Position numbers and translations under genes: made by a program. Source: Listeria ivanovii subsp. londoniensis (GTDB taxonomy: Bacteria; Bacillota; Bacilli; Lactobacillales; Listeriaceae). From it: a stretch of 64,000 nucleotides of DNA. The stretch covers positions 2,180,001 through 2,244,000 of the forward strand of contig NZ_CP009576.1 of assembly GCF_000763495.1 (NCBI RefSeq), read 5' to 3'. Below, in pieces: positions 9,403 to 18,862 of the stretch (the first letter of the stretch is position 1; each line of letters starts with the position of its first letter). A model generated the notes under the pieces. The model was not told the origin of the DNA. It was given only the letters and a program-made list of their open reading frames with translations, and searched no databases.

Positions 9403-9776
9403 TATGCATCCTCCTCATTCACTAGATCAGGACGCAATACTTTTGCTCCCCGTAAATAAACATGGTTAATTTCTTTTAATGATTTATGTATAGTTGTAAA
9501 AACCATAAATCGAATACACATCTCTAGCGAATCAGGAACAGGGATTTCTTGCATGCTCATAACCGGCACATATTCAAAGCCTGGCGTTTCACGAACTGCT
9601 TTTGCTGGAAAAGTGGCAAAGATATCTTCTGTCACTGTAATAATTACTGAAGTTAGTTGCTCACTGTCAGTCAAATGATTTTGACGCAAAATTTCCTCAA
9701 ATAATTCTTTTGTCGCCGCAAGAATTTCTGTTGGCGTGTTTGTATCTATAGTTGTTGCACCACGAATCACTCTCAA
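9402..9776 (-). CDS. aroH: Monofunctional chorismate mutase, AroH type
   Basis: A 124-residue trimeric AroH-class enzyme that rearranges chorismate to prephenate. [11 protein letters not shown] opens the protein, [15 protein letters not shown] and the closing [14 protein letters not shown] are family hallmarks. The start is TTG at 9776; its TTGA overlaps the aroB stop by four bases, fitting translational coupling (a GTG two codons later is an alternative). In Bacillus the trp operon follows aroH; here hisC follows directly. Confidence 0.9.
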   Translation of the reverse strand: MRVIRGATTIDTNTPTEILAATKELFEEILRQNHLTDSEQLTSVIITVTEDIFATFPAKAVRETPGFEYVPVMSMQEIPVPDSLEMCIRFMVFTTIHKSLKEINHVYLRGAKVLRPDLVNEEDA

Positions 9777-10870
9777 AATATATCTCCTCCATTTCGCATC
9801 ACTGCTTTATATGTTTCTAAAATAACTGAATCCTCTGCTTTAAAAATGACTGGTTTACCAATTTCCTCTAGTAAAACCATACTTATTTCATTAAAAGTGG
9901 TTTTCTTATCATGACGCATGTTTTCTAAAATCTTATTATAAGGAACCGTTGTATCAAAAGTAATATCATAACCTAGTTGTTTTAGCCAAATTTTAAATTC
10001 CATTAAATCAAAATTCAGTCCGTAAATACGCTCACTCATTGTTAGCGCGTAAATCATTCCGTAAGTAATCGCCTCACCATGAAGCCATTTACCGAAGTTA
10101 CCATAAGCTTCGAGGGCATGACCAAATGTATGACCAAAATTCAAATAAGCACGCACTCCTTGCTCTGTTTCATCTTTGGCAACAATATTCGCTTTAATTT
10201 CAATTCCTCGTTGCAAAAACGGCGTCAGATCTTTTGTATAGAAGTCTTCCGGTTGCGTAAAAGTATTCATTAAAGCACGTAATAATGTTTGATCACTAAT
10301 CAATGCGTGTTTAATCATCTCCGCAAAACCAGAGCGCATTTCACGTTCAGGAAGCGTAGCAAAGAAACCCGTATTATAAATTACTGCTTCTGGTTGATAA
10401 AAATTACCAATCATATTTTTACCAAGCGGGTGATTGATAGCGACCTTTCCTCCGACAGCACTATCATGAGCAAGCACGGTCGTTGGCACTTGGTAAAATG
10501 GAATTCCTCGCATATATGTTGCAGCGACAAAGCCACCTAAGTCACCAATAACCCCACCACCAAAAGCAATCAAAACAGCTTTACGATCAAGACCTGTTTC
10601 AATCATTTTGGTCATCACATCTTCATAGACTTGGAATGTTTTTGCTTCTTCCCCATTTGGTGTAACATAATAAGTTACCGCGGACAATTCAGCCAGAATT
10701 TGGTCTAGTTTTGCTTGATGTAATTCAGACACATGTTCATCAGTTAGGACAAACACATGCGAATACTTTGCTAAACTTTTCGTCCATTTTTCTGCGACAT
10801 CTTCTAATGCGAATTCATTAATATAAACAGGGTAGGTTTTACTCTTAGCACGGACTGTAATTTCTGGCAT
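9773..10870 (-). CDS. aroB: 3-dehydroquinate synthase
   Basis: A 365-residue NAD- and metal-dependent enzyme that cyclises DAHP to 3-dehydroquinate, the second step of the shikimate pathway. GGGVIGDLGGFVAATYMRG is the NAD/substrate region; metal ligands lie in the SGFAEMIKHALI segment and in FGHTFGHALE. AAAGGAG is 8 bases before the ATG. It begins two bases after the aroC stop and overlaps aroH, so it is internal to the operon. Confidence 0.95.
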   Translation of the reverse strand: MPEITVRAKSKTYPVYINEFALEDVAEKWTKSLAKYSHVFVLTDEHVSELHQAKLDQILAELSAVTYYVTPNGEEAKTFQVYEDVMTKMIETGLDRKAVLIAFGGGVIGDLGGFVAATYMRGIPFYQVPTTVLAHDSAVGGKVAINHPLGKNMIGNFYQPEAVIYNTGFFATLPEREMRSGFAEMIKHALISDQTLLRALMNTFTQPEDFYTKDLTPFLQRGIEIKANIVAKDETEQGVRAYLNFGHTFGHALEAYGNFGKWLHGEAITYGMIYALTMSERIYGLNFDLMEFKIWLKQLGYDITFDTTVPYNKILENMRHDKKTTFNEISMVLLEEIGKPVIFKAEDSVILETYKAVMRNGGDIF

Positions 10871-10872
10871 GT

Positions 10873-12039
10873 TTAAAACTCCTTTGTTAAGTTTCGGTGT
10901 TCCTCCACATGTTTTTTAAGCATATCAAAACGATCACCATCGAATTTTTCTAAAACTGCTACAGCTACTTCCCATGCAACAACTGCTTCTGCGACGACAC
11001 TTGCTGCTGGTACTGCACAGCTATCGGAACGTTCTACACTAGCATTAAACGTTTCTTTAGAATCAATATCTACACTTTGAAGTGGTTTATATAATGTTGG
11101 AATTGGTTTCATTACTCCGCGAACAACTATTGGCATTCCATTTGTCATTCCACCTTCAAAGCCACCTAAATTATTTGTTCGTCTTGTGTAGCCATCTTCT
11201 TCGCTCCACAAAATTTCATCCATCACTTCGCTACCTGGTTTTCTAGCTGCTTCAAAGCCAACACCAAATTCCGCCCCTTTAAATGCATTAATACTAACAA
11301 TTGCACGAGCTATTTTGGCATCTAACTTTTTATCCCATTGAACATAACTACCAAGACCTGCTGGCACTCCACCAACAACTACTTCGACAACACCACCGAT
11401 TGTATCGCCATTTTTTTTCGCATCATCGATTTTTTGCATCATTTCCTCAGCCGCTACTTCATCTAAACAACGAACTGGCGATGCTTCGGATGTTTCTTGA
11501 ATTTCTGTAACAGCGTAATCACGCGTTAGATTAGCTCGTGTTCCACCGATTTCGAGTACATGACCGGCTACTTCAATACCAAGCTCATGTAAAAGTTGTT
11601 TAGCCACTGCTCCAGCTGCTACTCGGACAGTTGTTTCACGCGCACTAGAACGTTCTAGTACATTACGCATATCCTTATGACCATATTTCATTCCACCAAC
11701 AAGATCAGCGTGCCCTGGACGAGGACGTGAAACGCGACGTGATTTTTCATTTTTTTCTGGCACTGGTTCAATACTCATTACTGTTTCCCAATGCTTCCAG
11801 TCTTTATTTTCAACAAACATTGCAACCGGCGCTCCAAGTGTTTTACCGTGACGAATTCCTGCTGTGATTTGTACTTGATCTTTTTCAATTCGCATCCGTG
11901 CTCCCCGACCATGTCCACCTTGTCGTCTTTTTAGTTCCTTATTTATGTCTTCTGCAAGTAGAGGCATTCCTGCTGGTAATCCTTCAATAATTGTCGTAAG
12001 CCCCGGCCCATGTGATTCTCCTGCCGTTAAGTATCTCAT
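10873..12039 (-). CDS. aroC: Chorismate synthase
   Basis: A 388-residue FMN-dependent enzyme that makes chorismate from EPSP. Landmarks: GESHGPGL at the N-terminus, [20 protein letters not shown], and [17 protein letters not shown] choose the ATG at 12039, 10 bases after AGGAG; a GTG two codons upstream (12045) is possible but too close to the site. First gene of the aro cluster, with its own promoter at 12118-12146. Bacillus labels the same gene aroF. Confidence 0.95.
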   Translation of the reverse strand: MRYLTAGESHGPGLTTIIEGLPAGMPLLAEDINKELKRRQGGHGRGARMRIEKDQVQITAGIRHGKTLGAPVAMFVENKDWKHWETVMSIEPVPEKNEKSRRVSRPRPGHADLVGGMKYGHKDMRNVLERSSARETTVRVAAGAVAKQLLHELGIEVAGHVLEIGGTRANLTRDYAVTEIQETSEASPVRCLDEVAAEEMMQKIDDAKKNGDTIGGVVEVVVGGVPAGLGSYVQWDKKLDAKIARAIVSINAFKGAEFGVGFEAARKPGSEVMDEILWSEEDGYTRRTNNLGGFEGGMTNGMPIVVRGVMKPIPTLYKPLQSVDIDSKETFNASVERSDSCAVPAASVVAEAVVAWEVAVAVLEKFDGDRFDMLKKHVEEHRNLTKEF

Positions 12040-12115
12040 TTCCACAACTCTCCTTTTTCTATTTTAGCTAGGTAATACTAGCGTTTATATTTTAGCGCTT
12101 TAAAGTATATGTGTA

Positions 12116-12146
12116 ATATCTTAACACAGGCTAAGCAAGAACACAA
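12116..12146 (-). promoter_or_regulatory. Promoter of the aro operon
   Basis: On the minus strand TTGTGT (12141-12146), 17 bases, TAAGAT (12118-12123) preceded by TGT, an extended -10. The 14-base core CTGTGTTAAGATAT recurs exactly in the folE promoter at 15856-15869. Confidence 0.6.
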
Positions 12147-12207
12147 TACTTTGCTCTCATTCTTTCATCATATCAAAAAACCGCGCCAAATGGTAATCTA
12201 GATATAA

Positions 12208-12240
12208 AAAAAGGAGTCTAGGTTTTCCCAGACTCCTTGC
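12208..12240 (-). terminator. Terminator or attenuating hairpin upstream of ndk's stop side (end of the hep-ndk operon)
   Basis: Located to the right of aroC's promoter and left of ndk's stop: leftward reading gives AAGGAGTCTGGG, loop, CCTAGACTCCTT then seven T. It begins within a few bases of the ndk stop and ends the folE-hepS-menG-hepT-ndk transcript. Confidence 0.9.
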
Positions 12241-12245
12241 CAATT

Positions 12246-12689
12246 CTAAATCCATTTATCTACTGATTTTCGATAAGTTAAGATTTCCTCTGGCTTAAAA
12301 AATAATTCAATTTCTCGTTTGGCACTTTCAGGGCTATCAGAACCATGAATGACATTTCGATTAGTATGTACTGCATAATCAGCGCGGATAGTTCCCGCGT
12401 CAGCTTCTAGCGGATTGGTTTTTCCCATCATTCGACGCGCTGTTTTAATGACATCGTCGCCTTCTAAAACCATCGCAAAAACTGGGCCAGATGTGATAAA
12501 CCCAATCAAATCTTCGAAAAATGATTTACCAATATGCTCAGCGTAATGTTTTTCTGCTAATTCGCGGTCGATTTGTATTAACTTTGCCGCTACTATTTTG
12601 ATACCTTTTTTCTCCATTCTTGCTACAATATCACCAATAAGTCCTCGTTCCACACCATCCGGTTTAACCATTACATAAGTTTGTTCCAT
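12246..12689 (-). CDS. ndk: Nucleoside diphosphate kinase
   Basis: A 147-residue enzyme that transfers the gamma phosphate of ATP to nucleoside diphosphates. The catalytic histidine is H115 in [12 protein letters not shown]; the N-terminal [12 protein letters not shown] is also typical. GGAGG lies 8 bases before the ATG at 12689, which starts the conserved [12 protein letters not shown]; an upstream in-frame start has no site. Last gene of the menaquinone/heptaprenyl operon, as in Bacillus, but the cheR gene that follows ndk there is absent. Confidence 0.95.
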   Translation of the reverse strand: MEQTYVMVKPDGVERGLIGDIVARMEKKGIKIVAAKLIQIDRELAEKHYAEHIGKSFFEDLIGFITSGPVFAMVLEGDDVIKTARRMMGKTNPLEADAGTIRADYAVHTNRNVIHGSDSPESAKREIELFFKPEEILTYRKSVDKWI

Positions 12690-12708
12690 TATAGAATCCT
12701 CCCTCACG

Positions 12709-13674
12709 TTAATAATTTCTTTTATCTAACACACGAACGATTTGCTTCAGCGGCTTTAACTCAGGAACTTGAGGCAGTGAATCTAGTGTCGCTAGCGCTT
12801 TTTTTAGATAAGCGGTTGCTACATCTTCTGCTTTTTTTGCTCCTGTTTTTTTCACTTCTGCTACTAAAGCGGCCATTTCTACTGATTCTGTTTTTTCCGT
12901 TATTTGACTAATCCGTTTTTTTAGAAATGAATCTTCCATCGCAAAAAATACTGGTAATGTCACATTTCCTTGTCGTAAATCTTCTCCAGCAGGTTTGCCA
13001 AGTTCTTTTTCAGTTCCAACAAAGTCAAGAACATCATCTGTTATTTGAAATGCCATACCAACATAATAACCAAAGCGATATAGTTTTTGGTAATCTGCTT
13101 GTGACTGCCCAGAAACAATGCCACCAAGTCCACAGCTAGCTGCAATAAGCAGTGCCGTCTTACGTTTAATACGACGCAAGTAATTTCTTACACTTTGATC
13201 AAAATTATATTTATCTTTTAGCTGTTCAATTTCTCCAGTAGAAAGTTCTACCGTCACGCGTGATAACATTTTATGAGCTGCTATGTCTTTAATTTCTGTC
13301 ATATATTCTAATGATTTAGCAAAGAGAAAATCACCAGTATACATGGCGATATGATTACCCCATTTAGATTTGATTGTTTCCCGACCGCGTCTTAAATCAG
13401 CATCATCAACGACATCATCATGAACAATCGAAGCCATATGAATAAGTTCGATTGCGACACTCGCATCTCTCACCATTTCAAAATCCGCATTTGGAGACAG
13501 TCTCGCGGACAAACAAACGAACATCGGTCTAATCCGTTTACCGCCAGCTTCTAACAAGTGAAGCGCCGCATCCGAAGTTGTTTCGGCAGCCGCTCCTGAA
13601 AGTGCTTTTTTTAGTTCTTTTTCTACTATATCAATGTCTTTTTGCATATTCGCGTATAAAAAGTTAAGTTTCAT
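12709..13674 (-). CDS. hepT: Heptaprenyl diphosphate synthase component II
   Basis: A 321-residue trans-prenyltransferase subunit that extends farnesyl diphosphate to the C35 chain of menaquinone-7. The first aspartate-rich motif DDVVDD is at 86-91 and the second (DDVLDF) near residue 215. AAGGTGG lies 6 bases before the ATG at 13674. Works with component I (hepS, two genes upstream), an association seen only in two-component Firmicute enzymes; menG lies between them. Confidence 0.93.
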   Translation of the reverse strand: MKLNFLYANMQKDIDIVEKELKKALSGAAAETTSDAALHLLEAGGKRIRPMFVCLSARLSPNADFEMVRDASVAIELIHMASIVHDDVVDDADLRRGRETIKSKWGNHIAMYTGDFLFAKSLEYMTEIKDIAAHKMLSRVTVELSTGEIEQLKDKYNFDQSVRNYLRRIKRKTALLIAASCGLGGIVSGQSQADYQKLYRFGYYVGMAFQITDDVLDFVGTEKELGKPAGEDLRQGNVTLPVFFAMEDSFLKKRISQITEKTESVEMAALVAEVKKTGAKKAEDVATAYLKKALATLDSLPQVPELKPLKQIVRVLDKRNY

Positions 13675-13684
13675 GCTTGCCACC

Positions 13685-14398
13685 TTATTGTTCCTTCTTT
13701 TTGAATCCAAAGTGAGTTGCACTTGCCCCGCCACTATGTGAAATATATCTTACATAAGAAAATCCGGCTTCTTGAAACATTTCTGCAAGTCGTGCCATTC
13801 CAGGAAATTCTCGTGTTGACTCTTGTAACCAACTATATTCTTTATAACTTTTCGCAAAAAATTTTCCGAAAACAGGCATTACATAGCGGAAATACGCATT
13901 AAATACTTGCTTCCAACCAGGAATATTCGGCTGTGATGTATCGATACAAGCCAGCTGTCCGCCTGGTTTTAACACACGGTACATCTCACGGAGTACTTGC
14001 ATATAATCCGGCACATTCCGTAGTCCAAACCCAATCGTTACATAATCAAAGCTATTATCTGGAAATGGTAAGCTCATGGCATTTCCATGAATAAGTTCGA
14101 CATTATGCAAATCAGCCTCTTGCACTTTTTCACGACCCACAGCTAACATATTTTCACTAAAATCAAGTCCTGTAACGTGACCTTCAGGACCGATTTCTTC
14201 TGCCATCATAATCGACCAATCTGCTGTTCCACAACAAACATCCAAGACATTGGCCCCTTTTTGAACACGCATTAGTTTCATTGTTTCTTTACGCCATTTC
14301 ACATGAAGTTTAAAACTAATGACACTATTCATTCGGTCATAACTTGGAGAAATTTTCTCAAATACTTTATGTACTTTTTCTTCTTTCGTTTCCGTCAT
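13685..14398 (-). CDS. menG: Demethylmenaquinone methyltransferase
   Basis: A 237-residue UbiE/MenG-family SAM methyltransferase that performs the last step of menaquinone synthesis. The SAM motif [12 protein letters not shown] lies near residue 50, followed by GLDFSENML and the family signature [18 protein letters not shown] at the N-terminus. AAAGGAG precedes the ATG. It is encoded between the two heptaprenyl diphosphate synthase subunits, matching supply of the menaquinone side chain. Also called menH or ubiE. Confidence 0.93.
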   Translation of the reverse strand: MTETKEEKVHKVFEKISPSYDRMNSVISFKLHVKWRKETMKLMRVQKGANVLDVCCGTADWSIMMAEEIGPEGHVTGLDFSENMLAVGREKVQEADLHNVELIHGNAMSLPFPDNSFDYVTIGFGLRNVPDYMQVLREMYRVLKPGGQLACIDTSQPNIPGWKQVFNAYFRYVMPVFGKFFAKSYKEYSWLQESTREFPGMARLAEMFQEAGFSYVRYISHSGGASATHFGFKKKEQ

Positions 14399-14420
14399 AG
14401 CCCGAATCTCCTTTGATTTA

Positions 14421-15188
14421 TCAGTCGTTTAAAACCTCGACAATTCTTTTTTCTAATATATTTGAAAGTGGTTCTGCTTTTTCTTTTAAGCGTCCCACTT
14501 CTCGCTTCACATCATTTATAATTTCCATTAACCAGCTTTCAAAATTGCTGACTGCTTTCTTCGCAAAATAACCGTGATCAAACGCACGCTTTAACCTAGA
14601 AGCACCAATTTCTTTATATAAATCTCGTTCCATTTGTAATCTTTTGAGTAAGAAAAACTGGCAGCCTAACGAAATAAAGGATTCATCATTCATAAAATAT
14701 TGGGCGAACTTAGCAAAAATAGCTGCATTCGTCAAAGTTAGTTGAGTCAGATATTCTTCATCTGTCGCGACATGCAATTGATAAATATTTGTCTTCGCTG
14801 TATTCGTTTCCTGAACACCAGTTTGTAATGCACGTAGTAACGGAATCATCTCCAGTTCAGCAAGTGTTTGATAATAGAGCGCACTATAAAAATCCCCAGC
14901 GAGAACGGTTAACTCTTGTTCTTTACGAGTCAGCTGAACAATATCGCCTGGTTCATCGATTTTTTCATGCGTATCGTGTGCCAAAATCATGTAAAGCGTT
15001 GCACTAACGACACGATATGCAGCAACGTCAGTCAAATCGGAGCCGGAAATTGCTTCATGAAGAAAAAGCATTTGATCTTTATCCATTGGCCCACCTTCAT
15101 TATTCGCTTGTAAATACTGATAGACTGCTTGTTCATGCACCAATTGCTCCACTTCCTTTAGCCCAGCCTTCTTCGCCTGATAAGTCAT
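14421..15188 (-). CDS. hepS: Heptaprenyl diphosphate synthase component I
   Basis: A 255-residue regulatory subunit of heptaprenyl diphosphate synthase (PF07307 type), which binds the allylic substrate and sets chain length with HepT. It lacks aspartate-rich motifs and is mostly helical; the conserved region [10 protein letters not shown] is visible. AAAGGGG is 8 bases before the ATG. It lies 58 bases after folE; the mtrB gene (trp RNA-binding attenuation protein) found here in Bacillus is absent. Confidence 0.85.
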   Translation of the reverse strand: MTYQAKKAGLKEVEQLVHEQAVYQYLQANNEGGPMDKDQMLFLHEAISGSDLTDVAAYRVVSATLYMILAHDTHEKIDEPGDIVQLTRKEQELTVLAGDFYSALYYQTLAELEMIPLLRALQTGVQETNTAKTNIYQLHVATDEEYLTQLTLTNAAIFAKFAQYFMNDESFISLGCQFFLLKRLQMERDLYKEIGASRLKRAFDHGYFAKKAVSNFESWLMEIINDVKREVGRLKEKAEPLSNILEKRIVEVLND

Positions 15189-15246
15189 CTAAAAATCCCC
15201 TTTAAATCTCCTTCTTACGTAAAATAAATTATACCATAAAGGATGC

Positions 15247-15816
15247 TTAATTATGCTTAATTAAAGCTAAAACTTCACTTCTAAGTTTATCATCATTTTT
15301 AAAAGCACCTCGTACGGCACTTGTAATTGTTTTAGTTCCTGGTTTATTTACACCACGAATAGTCATGCACATATGTTCTGCTTCCATGATAACCATGACT
15401 CCTAATGGTTTTAATTTGTCCATCATAATTTCTGCTACAGTAGTTGTGATACGTTCTTGAAGTTGTGGGCGCTTACTTACATCATCCACTACTCTAGCAA
15501 GTTTACTAAGTCCAGCAACCCGGCCATTTTGCGGCAAATAAGCCACATGCGCTACGCCGAAGAAAGGAACAAGATGATGTTCACACATAGAGGAAAAACG
15601 AATATCTCTTACAAGCACTAATTCTTCATGTTGTTCTTCAAAAATAGTGTTGAAATGAACAGAAGGGTCTTTTTTCAGTCCGGCAAAAACTTCTTCGTAC
15701 ATCCGAGCAACTCGCATTGGAGTATCAATTAAGCCTTCACGTTCTGGATTTTCCCCCACTGCTTCTAAAATGACTTTGACTGCATCCGCAATTTTTTGTT
15801 TGTCTATTTGCTCCAT
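15247..15816 (-). CDS. folE: GTP cyclohydrolase I
   Basis: A 189-residue enzyme that opens GTP to dihydroneopterin triphosphate, first step of folate synthesis. Zinc ligands are C78 and H81 in [10 protein letters not shown] and C150 in [10 protein letters not shown] start at the ATG 15816 (MEQIDKQ), 8 bases after AGGGG; an upstream in-frame start at 15867 lies within the promoter. First gene of the operon running to ndk. Its pathway also needs chorismate for p-aminobenzoate, made by the adjacent aro cluster. Confidence 0.95.
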   Translation of the reverse strand: MEQIDKQKIADAVKVILEAVGENPEREGLIDTPMRVARMYEEVFAGLKKDPSVHFNTIFEEQHEELVLVRDIRFSSMCEHHLVPFFGVAHVAYLPQNGRVAGLSKLARVVDDVSKRPQLQERITTTVAEIMMDKLKPLGVMVIMEAEHMCMTIRGVNKPGTKTITSAVRGAFKNDDKLRSEVLALIKHN

Positions 15817-15852
15817 CCTTAATTCCCCTATCTTCTTCGCATTTATATACCT

Positions 15853-15880
15853 TGTATATCTTAACACAGCCGAACTTCAA
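15853..15880 (-). promoter_or_regulatory. Promoter of folE and the menaquinone operon
   Basis: TTGAAG (15875-15880) and TATACA (15853-15858) with a 16-base spacer, overlapped by an alternative extended -10 TGTTAAGAT. The sequence CTGTGTTAAGATAT (15856-15869) is identical with part of the aroC promoter. Confidence 0.5.
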
Positions 15881-15984
15881 GGTAAATTTAATTTGCTTAA
15901 AATTGTGATATTCATAGGGTTTTTGTTCGCTTTGTTAACTACATTCCCTATTTCACGCACAAAAAAACACCTGAAAAAAAGCAC

Positions 15985-16027
15985 AAAAAAACTAGCCTAG
16001 CTTAATTATAAAATTAAGACCAGACTA
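15985..16027 (-). terminator. Terminator of the HU gene
   Basis: Leftward: CTAGTCTGGTCTTAATT, small loop, AATTAAGCTAGGCTAG, then seven T. The stem is long with two mismatches and begins 27 bases after the hup stop. Confidence 0.85.
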
Positions 16028-16054
16028 GAGATGTGCTTAAAAAATCTATGTAAC

Positions 16055-16330
16055 TTATTTAACAGCTTCTTTAAGCGCTTTACCAGGTTTGAACGCTGGT
16101 ACTTTACTTGCAGGGATGTCGATTTCTTCTTTAGTACGAGGGTTACGGCCTTTACGGGCAGCACGTTCGCGTACTTCAAAGTTACCAAATCCGATTAATT
16201 GAACTTTTTCACCTTTAGATAAAGAAGTTTGAATAGTTTCGAATACAGCTTCAACTGCTTTCGCTGCGTCTTTTTTAGAAAGATCAGCTAGTTCAGCAAC
16301 ACTGTTTACTAAATCAGTTTTATTTGCCAT
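16055..16330 (-). CDS. hup: DNA-binding protein HU
   Basis: A 91-residue nucleoid protein that binds and bends DNA without strong sequence preference. [15 protein letters not shown] opens it and [20 protein letters not shown] is the DNA-binding arm. AAGGAGGTG lies 9 bases before the chosen ATG (16330); seven upstream in-frame codons contain the ribosome site and are not coding. Monocistronic, with a terminator behind it and two promoter-like sequences ahead. Confidence 0.97.
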   Translation of the reverse strand: MANKTDLVNSVAELADLSKKDAAKAVEAVFETIQTSLSKGEKVQLIGFGNFEVRERAARKGRNPRTKEEIDIPASKVPAFKPGKALKEAVK

Positions 16331-16490
16331 TGTGTTTTTCACCTCCTTCACAGAATACTACAAAATAAGCAGGACCAAATGGTACCTGTATTTCTCTTTT
16401 TTTCCAAAAACAAAAATGATTTTGGAATTTTAAGGAGAATAATGACTGAAATGGCTTAACTACAAGCCTTAACAGTAATTCTGATAAAAG

Positions 16491-16517
16491 ATTATCACAT
16501 AATCCCAGTAACTGCAA
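16491..16517 (-). promoter_or_regulatory. hup promoter, proximal candidate
   Basis: TTGCAG (16512-16517), 15 bases, GATAAT (16491-16496) preceded by TGT, giving an extended -10. Confidence 0.45.
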
Positions 16518-16572
16518 GGAATAATGCCAAACTGACACTGTTTCTTAACATTTTCAGCTATTTTCCTTTTCT

Positions 16573-16601
16573 CTCATAGCTTGAAAACGTGATAGTATCA
16601 A
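16573..16601 (-). promoter_or_regulatory. hup promoter, distal candidate
   Basis: TTGATA (16596-16601) and TATGAG (16573-16578) separated by 17 bases on the minus strand. Confidence 0.45.
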
Positions 16602-16742
16602 CCTGTTAACCATAATACTAACCGGGAAATCATAGAATAGCAAGCGATACCACTATAAATTACTAAAATAGTCCTTTTTTCATAAAATTATGCGTTAATT
16701 AATTGCTATTGCCTGAAAACTATAGGTTACTACGACTAGTTT

Positions 16743-17723
16743 TCACTCTAACAATAAATTTTGAAAGGCTGCTTTTTCTTCAGCAGTAATTCCGATTCCT
16801 TGTGCCAAATAGTTGTCCACGGAACCAAATTGCTTTCTCATTTCATCAAAAGCAATTTCCAAATAGGCCGGACGAGCTTCTGCCATAGGACGAAATGTTT
16901 CTAGATCGATTTTTTCGGTAGAATTAGCAAACAGTGATACGATTCCACCCATTTCTTGCAAAATAGCATCTTGATAGCGATTAGTGATGGCGTAGTCCGC
17001 GAAAATCGTTTTTTCGGGCACATCTAACAAAGTTAATAATAATGCTCCTAAAACGCCTGTGCGGTCCTTTCCTGCTGTGCAATGAAAGACAAAAGGCACT
17101 CCTGCTTTAGTATCTTTTAAAATTTCATGAAAAATCTCTTTAAAACCGTCAATTGACTGCACAAAAACACGATAGCTTTCTCCCATTAAGGGTTCATAAA
17201 TCGTTTTATCGGTCATTTCTGGTATCTCAGTCTTTTCATTTTTAGCTGTACCAATCGGAATATGCTTATTTAGTACTCCGGCAATTTCTGGAGTTGGCTG
17301 TGCTTGTACTTCAGAACTACTACGCAAATCACAAATCCATTTAATATGTAGCTTTTGAATTAATTCAATATCTGTTTGATTGATATTCACTAAATTAGAA
17401 GAACGATATAGCTGACCCCAGCGTACATGTTTTCCATTTTCTGACTCGTAGCCCCCCATATCTCGAAAATTAAATATACGCTCGGTTGGTAAAATGCGTT
17501 CTGAAATAACGGTTCTTATACCATCTGGCTTTTGTAAAAAGAAGTAAATTGGAATACTATCTGTTTCATAAGTAAAGTGATTTGTTTCTTCTGTGACTTT
17601 TAAAACAGGTATTGCATTACTTTCTAAGGTAGGACTATTATTCACAAAAATTAACGTATCTTTGCTGACTTCCTCTTGATTCCATTCTAGTGTGACAGTA
17701 TTATTTGAACGAGTAATTTCCAT
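16743..17723 (-). CDS. Protein tyrosine / phosphoinositide-type phosphatase (Y_phosphatase3)
   Basis: A 326-residue protein with an N-terminal beta-rich part (1-80) and a PTP domain. The catalytic loop HCTAGKDRTG is at 214-223, with C215 the nucleophile and R221 the phosphate-binding arginine. The K-D after the glycine is the variant found in lipid-phosphatase-like enzymes such as Listeria LipA and Mycobacterium PtpB. NFRDMGGY near 85-92 is another family mark. No signal peptide is present, so it is cytoplasmic unless exported otherwise. Monocistronic. The substrate (protein phosphotyrosine or phosphoinositide) is not decided by sequence. Confidence 0.85.
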   Translation of the reverse strand: MEITRSNNTVTLEWNQEEVSKDTLIFVNNSPTLESNAIPVLKVTEETNHFTYETDSIPIYFFLQKPDGIRTVISERILPTERIFNFRDMGGYESENGKHVRWGQLYRSSNLVNINQTDIELIQKLHIKWICDLRSSSEVQAQPTPEIAGVLNKHIPIGTAKNEKTEIPEMTDKTIYEPLMGESYRVFVQSIDGFKEIFHEILKDTKAGVPFVFHCTAGKDRTGVLGALLLTLLDVPEKTIFADYAITNRYQDAILQEMGGIVSLFANSTEKIDLETFRPMAEARPAYLEIAFDEMRKQFGSVDNYLAQGIGITAEEKAAFQNLLLE

Positions 17724-17781
17724 ATTTATCCACCTACTTTTTATTATTTATTCCTCTGTTTCATTTTAGCACATCAATTAA

Positions 17782-17822
17782 AAAATGAGCTAAAATAAGC
17801 AGTTGCCTATCTTAGCTCTTTC
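17782..17822 (-). terminator. Terminator of the der-gpsA operon
   Basis: GAGCTAAGATAGGCA pairs with TGCTTATTTTAGCTC, then ATTTTTT on the minus strand, directly after the gpsA stop. Confidence 0.85.
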
Positions 17823-17824
17823 TA

Positions 17825-18841
17825 TTAAAAAGATTCTTTTTCGATTTTCTTTTTGCGTCCCATTAGTAAATCTACTGCTTCACGAGCATCTTTATTTTCA
17901 AATAAAATCGCATAAATGGATTCTGTAATCGGCATATCAATCTCTAGCTTCTTAGCCCAACCATGTACTGCTTTGGCGGTTCGAACACCTTCAACGACCA
18001 TACCCATTTTTTCTAACACTTCAGCTAAATTCTCGCCTTTACCTAGCATATTACCAGCGCGCCAGTTACGTGAATGCACACTCGTACAAGTAACGATTAA
18101 ATCACCGATACCTGTTAATCCGTAAAAGGTTTGTGGATTAGAGCCTACAGCAACGCCGAGACGAGTGATTTCTGCCATGCCTCTTGTCATTAGTGCTGCC
18201 TTTGCATTATCGCCGTAGCCGAGACCATCAGAGATCCCAGCGCCTAGTGCGATAATATTTTTAAGAGCGCCACCAATTTCTGCACCAATCACGTCATCAT
18301 TTGTATAAATACGCAAATTATTATTAATAAAACGATCTTGAACGATTTCTGCTGCTTTTAAATCTTTACAACTCGCACAAAGCGTGGTTGGATGACGTAA
18401 AGCAACTTCTTCCGCATGGCTTGGTCCTGAAAGAACAACAAGCGCTTTTCGTTTAGTCCCATCTACTTCTTCTTCAATTACCTCAGACATCCGCAAGTTC
18501 GTTTCTGGCTCAATACCTTTACTTACATGAACTAAAATAGTTGGTTCTTTAAGTGCTTCATTCAGTTGCTTACAAACCACCCGCATTGCATTTGTTGGAA
18601 TTGCGATAACGACAATTTCAGCACCATTTATTGCTTCATCTAGTGATAATGTCGCTTTTACCTCAGTTGGCAAAATAATATCAGGCAAATAGTGACTATT
18701 CGTGTGCGATTCGTTAATTTCATTCACAATTTTATCTAAGTTTCCCCAAATAACTGGTTTATGATTATTATCAGCTAGGACAAGCGCAAGACCCGTTCCC
18801 CAACTTCCAGCGCCAAGAATAGCTACTTTTTTAGGTGTCAT
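17825..18841 (-). CDS. gpsA: Glycerol-3-phosphate dehydrogenase [NAD(P)+]
   Basis: A 338-residue enzyme that reduces dihydroxyacetone phosphate to sn-glycerol 3-phosphate for phospholipid synthesis. The Rossmann motif [10 protein letters not shown] is at 10-19, and the catalytic lysine region [23 protein letters not shown] is intact. GGAGG precedes the ATG. It lies 21 bases after der, the same pair as in Bacillus (engA-gpsA), and shares its promoter. Confidence 0.96.
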   Translation of the reverse strand: MTPKKVAILGAGSWGTGLALVLADNNHKPVIWGNLDKIVNEINESHTNSHYLPDIILPTEVKATLSLDEAINGAEIVVIAIPTNAMRVVCKQLNEALKEPTILVHVSKGIEPETNLRMSEVIEEEVDGTKRKALVVLSGPSHAEEVALRHPTTLCASCKDLKAAEIVQDRFINNNLRIYTNDDVIGAEIGGALKNIIALGAGISDGLGYGDNAKAALMTRGMAEITRLGVAVGSNPQTFYGLTGIGDLIVTCTSVHSRNWRAGNMLGKGENLAEVLEKMGMVVEGVRTAKAVHGWAKKLEIDMPITESIYAILFENKDAREAVDLLMGRKKKIEKESF

Positions 18842-18862
18842 TTATTTTTCCTCCCGAAAACT

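Larger units (their letters stand above)
16331..16742 (-). other. 412-base intergenic region: long hup leader and promoters
   Basis: No gene is supported here. It contains two hup promoter candidates (16491-16517 and 16573-16601) and a leader of 150-240 bases before the hup start. The 72-codon open frame at 16320-16538 covers the hup ribosome site and has no start signal. I see no clear terminator for the phosphatase gene at its right edge. Confidence 0.6.

Noticed and set aside
12061-12207. T-box or other leader control of the aro operon
   Set aside because: The leader from the predicted start is under 80 bases, too short for a T-box, and lacks the TGGNACCGCG element.
16320-16538. 72-codon leftward frame over the hup leader
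   Set aside because: Covers the hup ribosome site and has no start signal of its own; composition is not protein-like.
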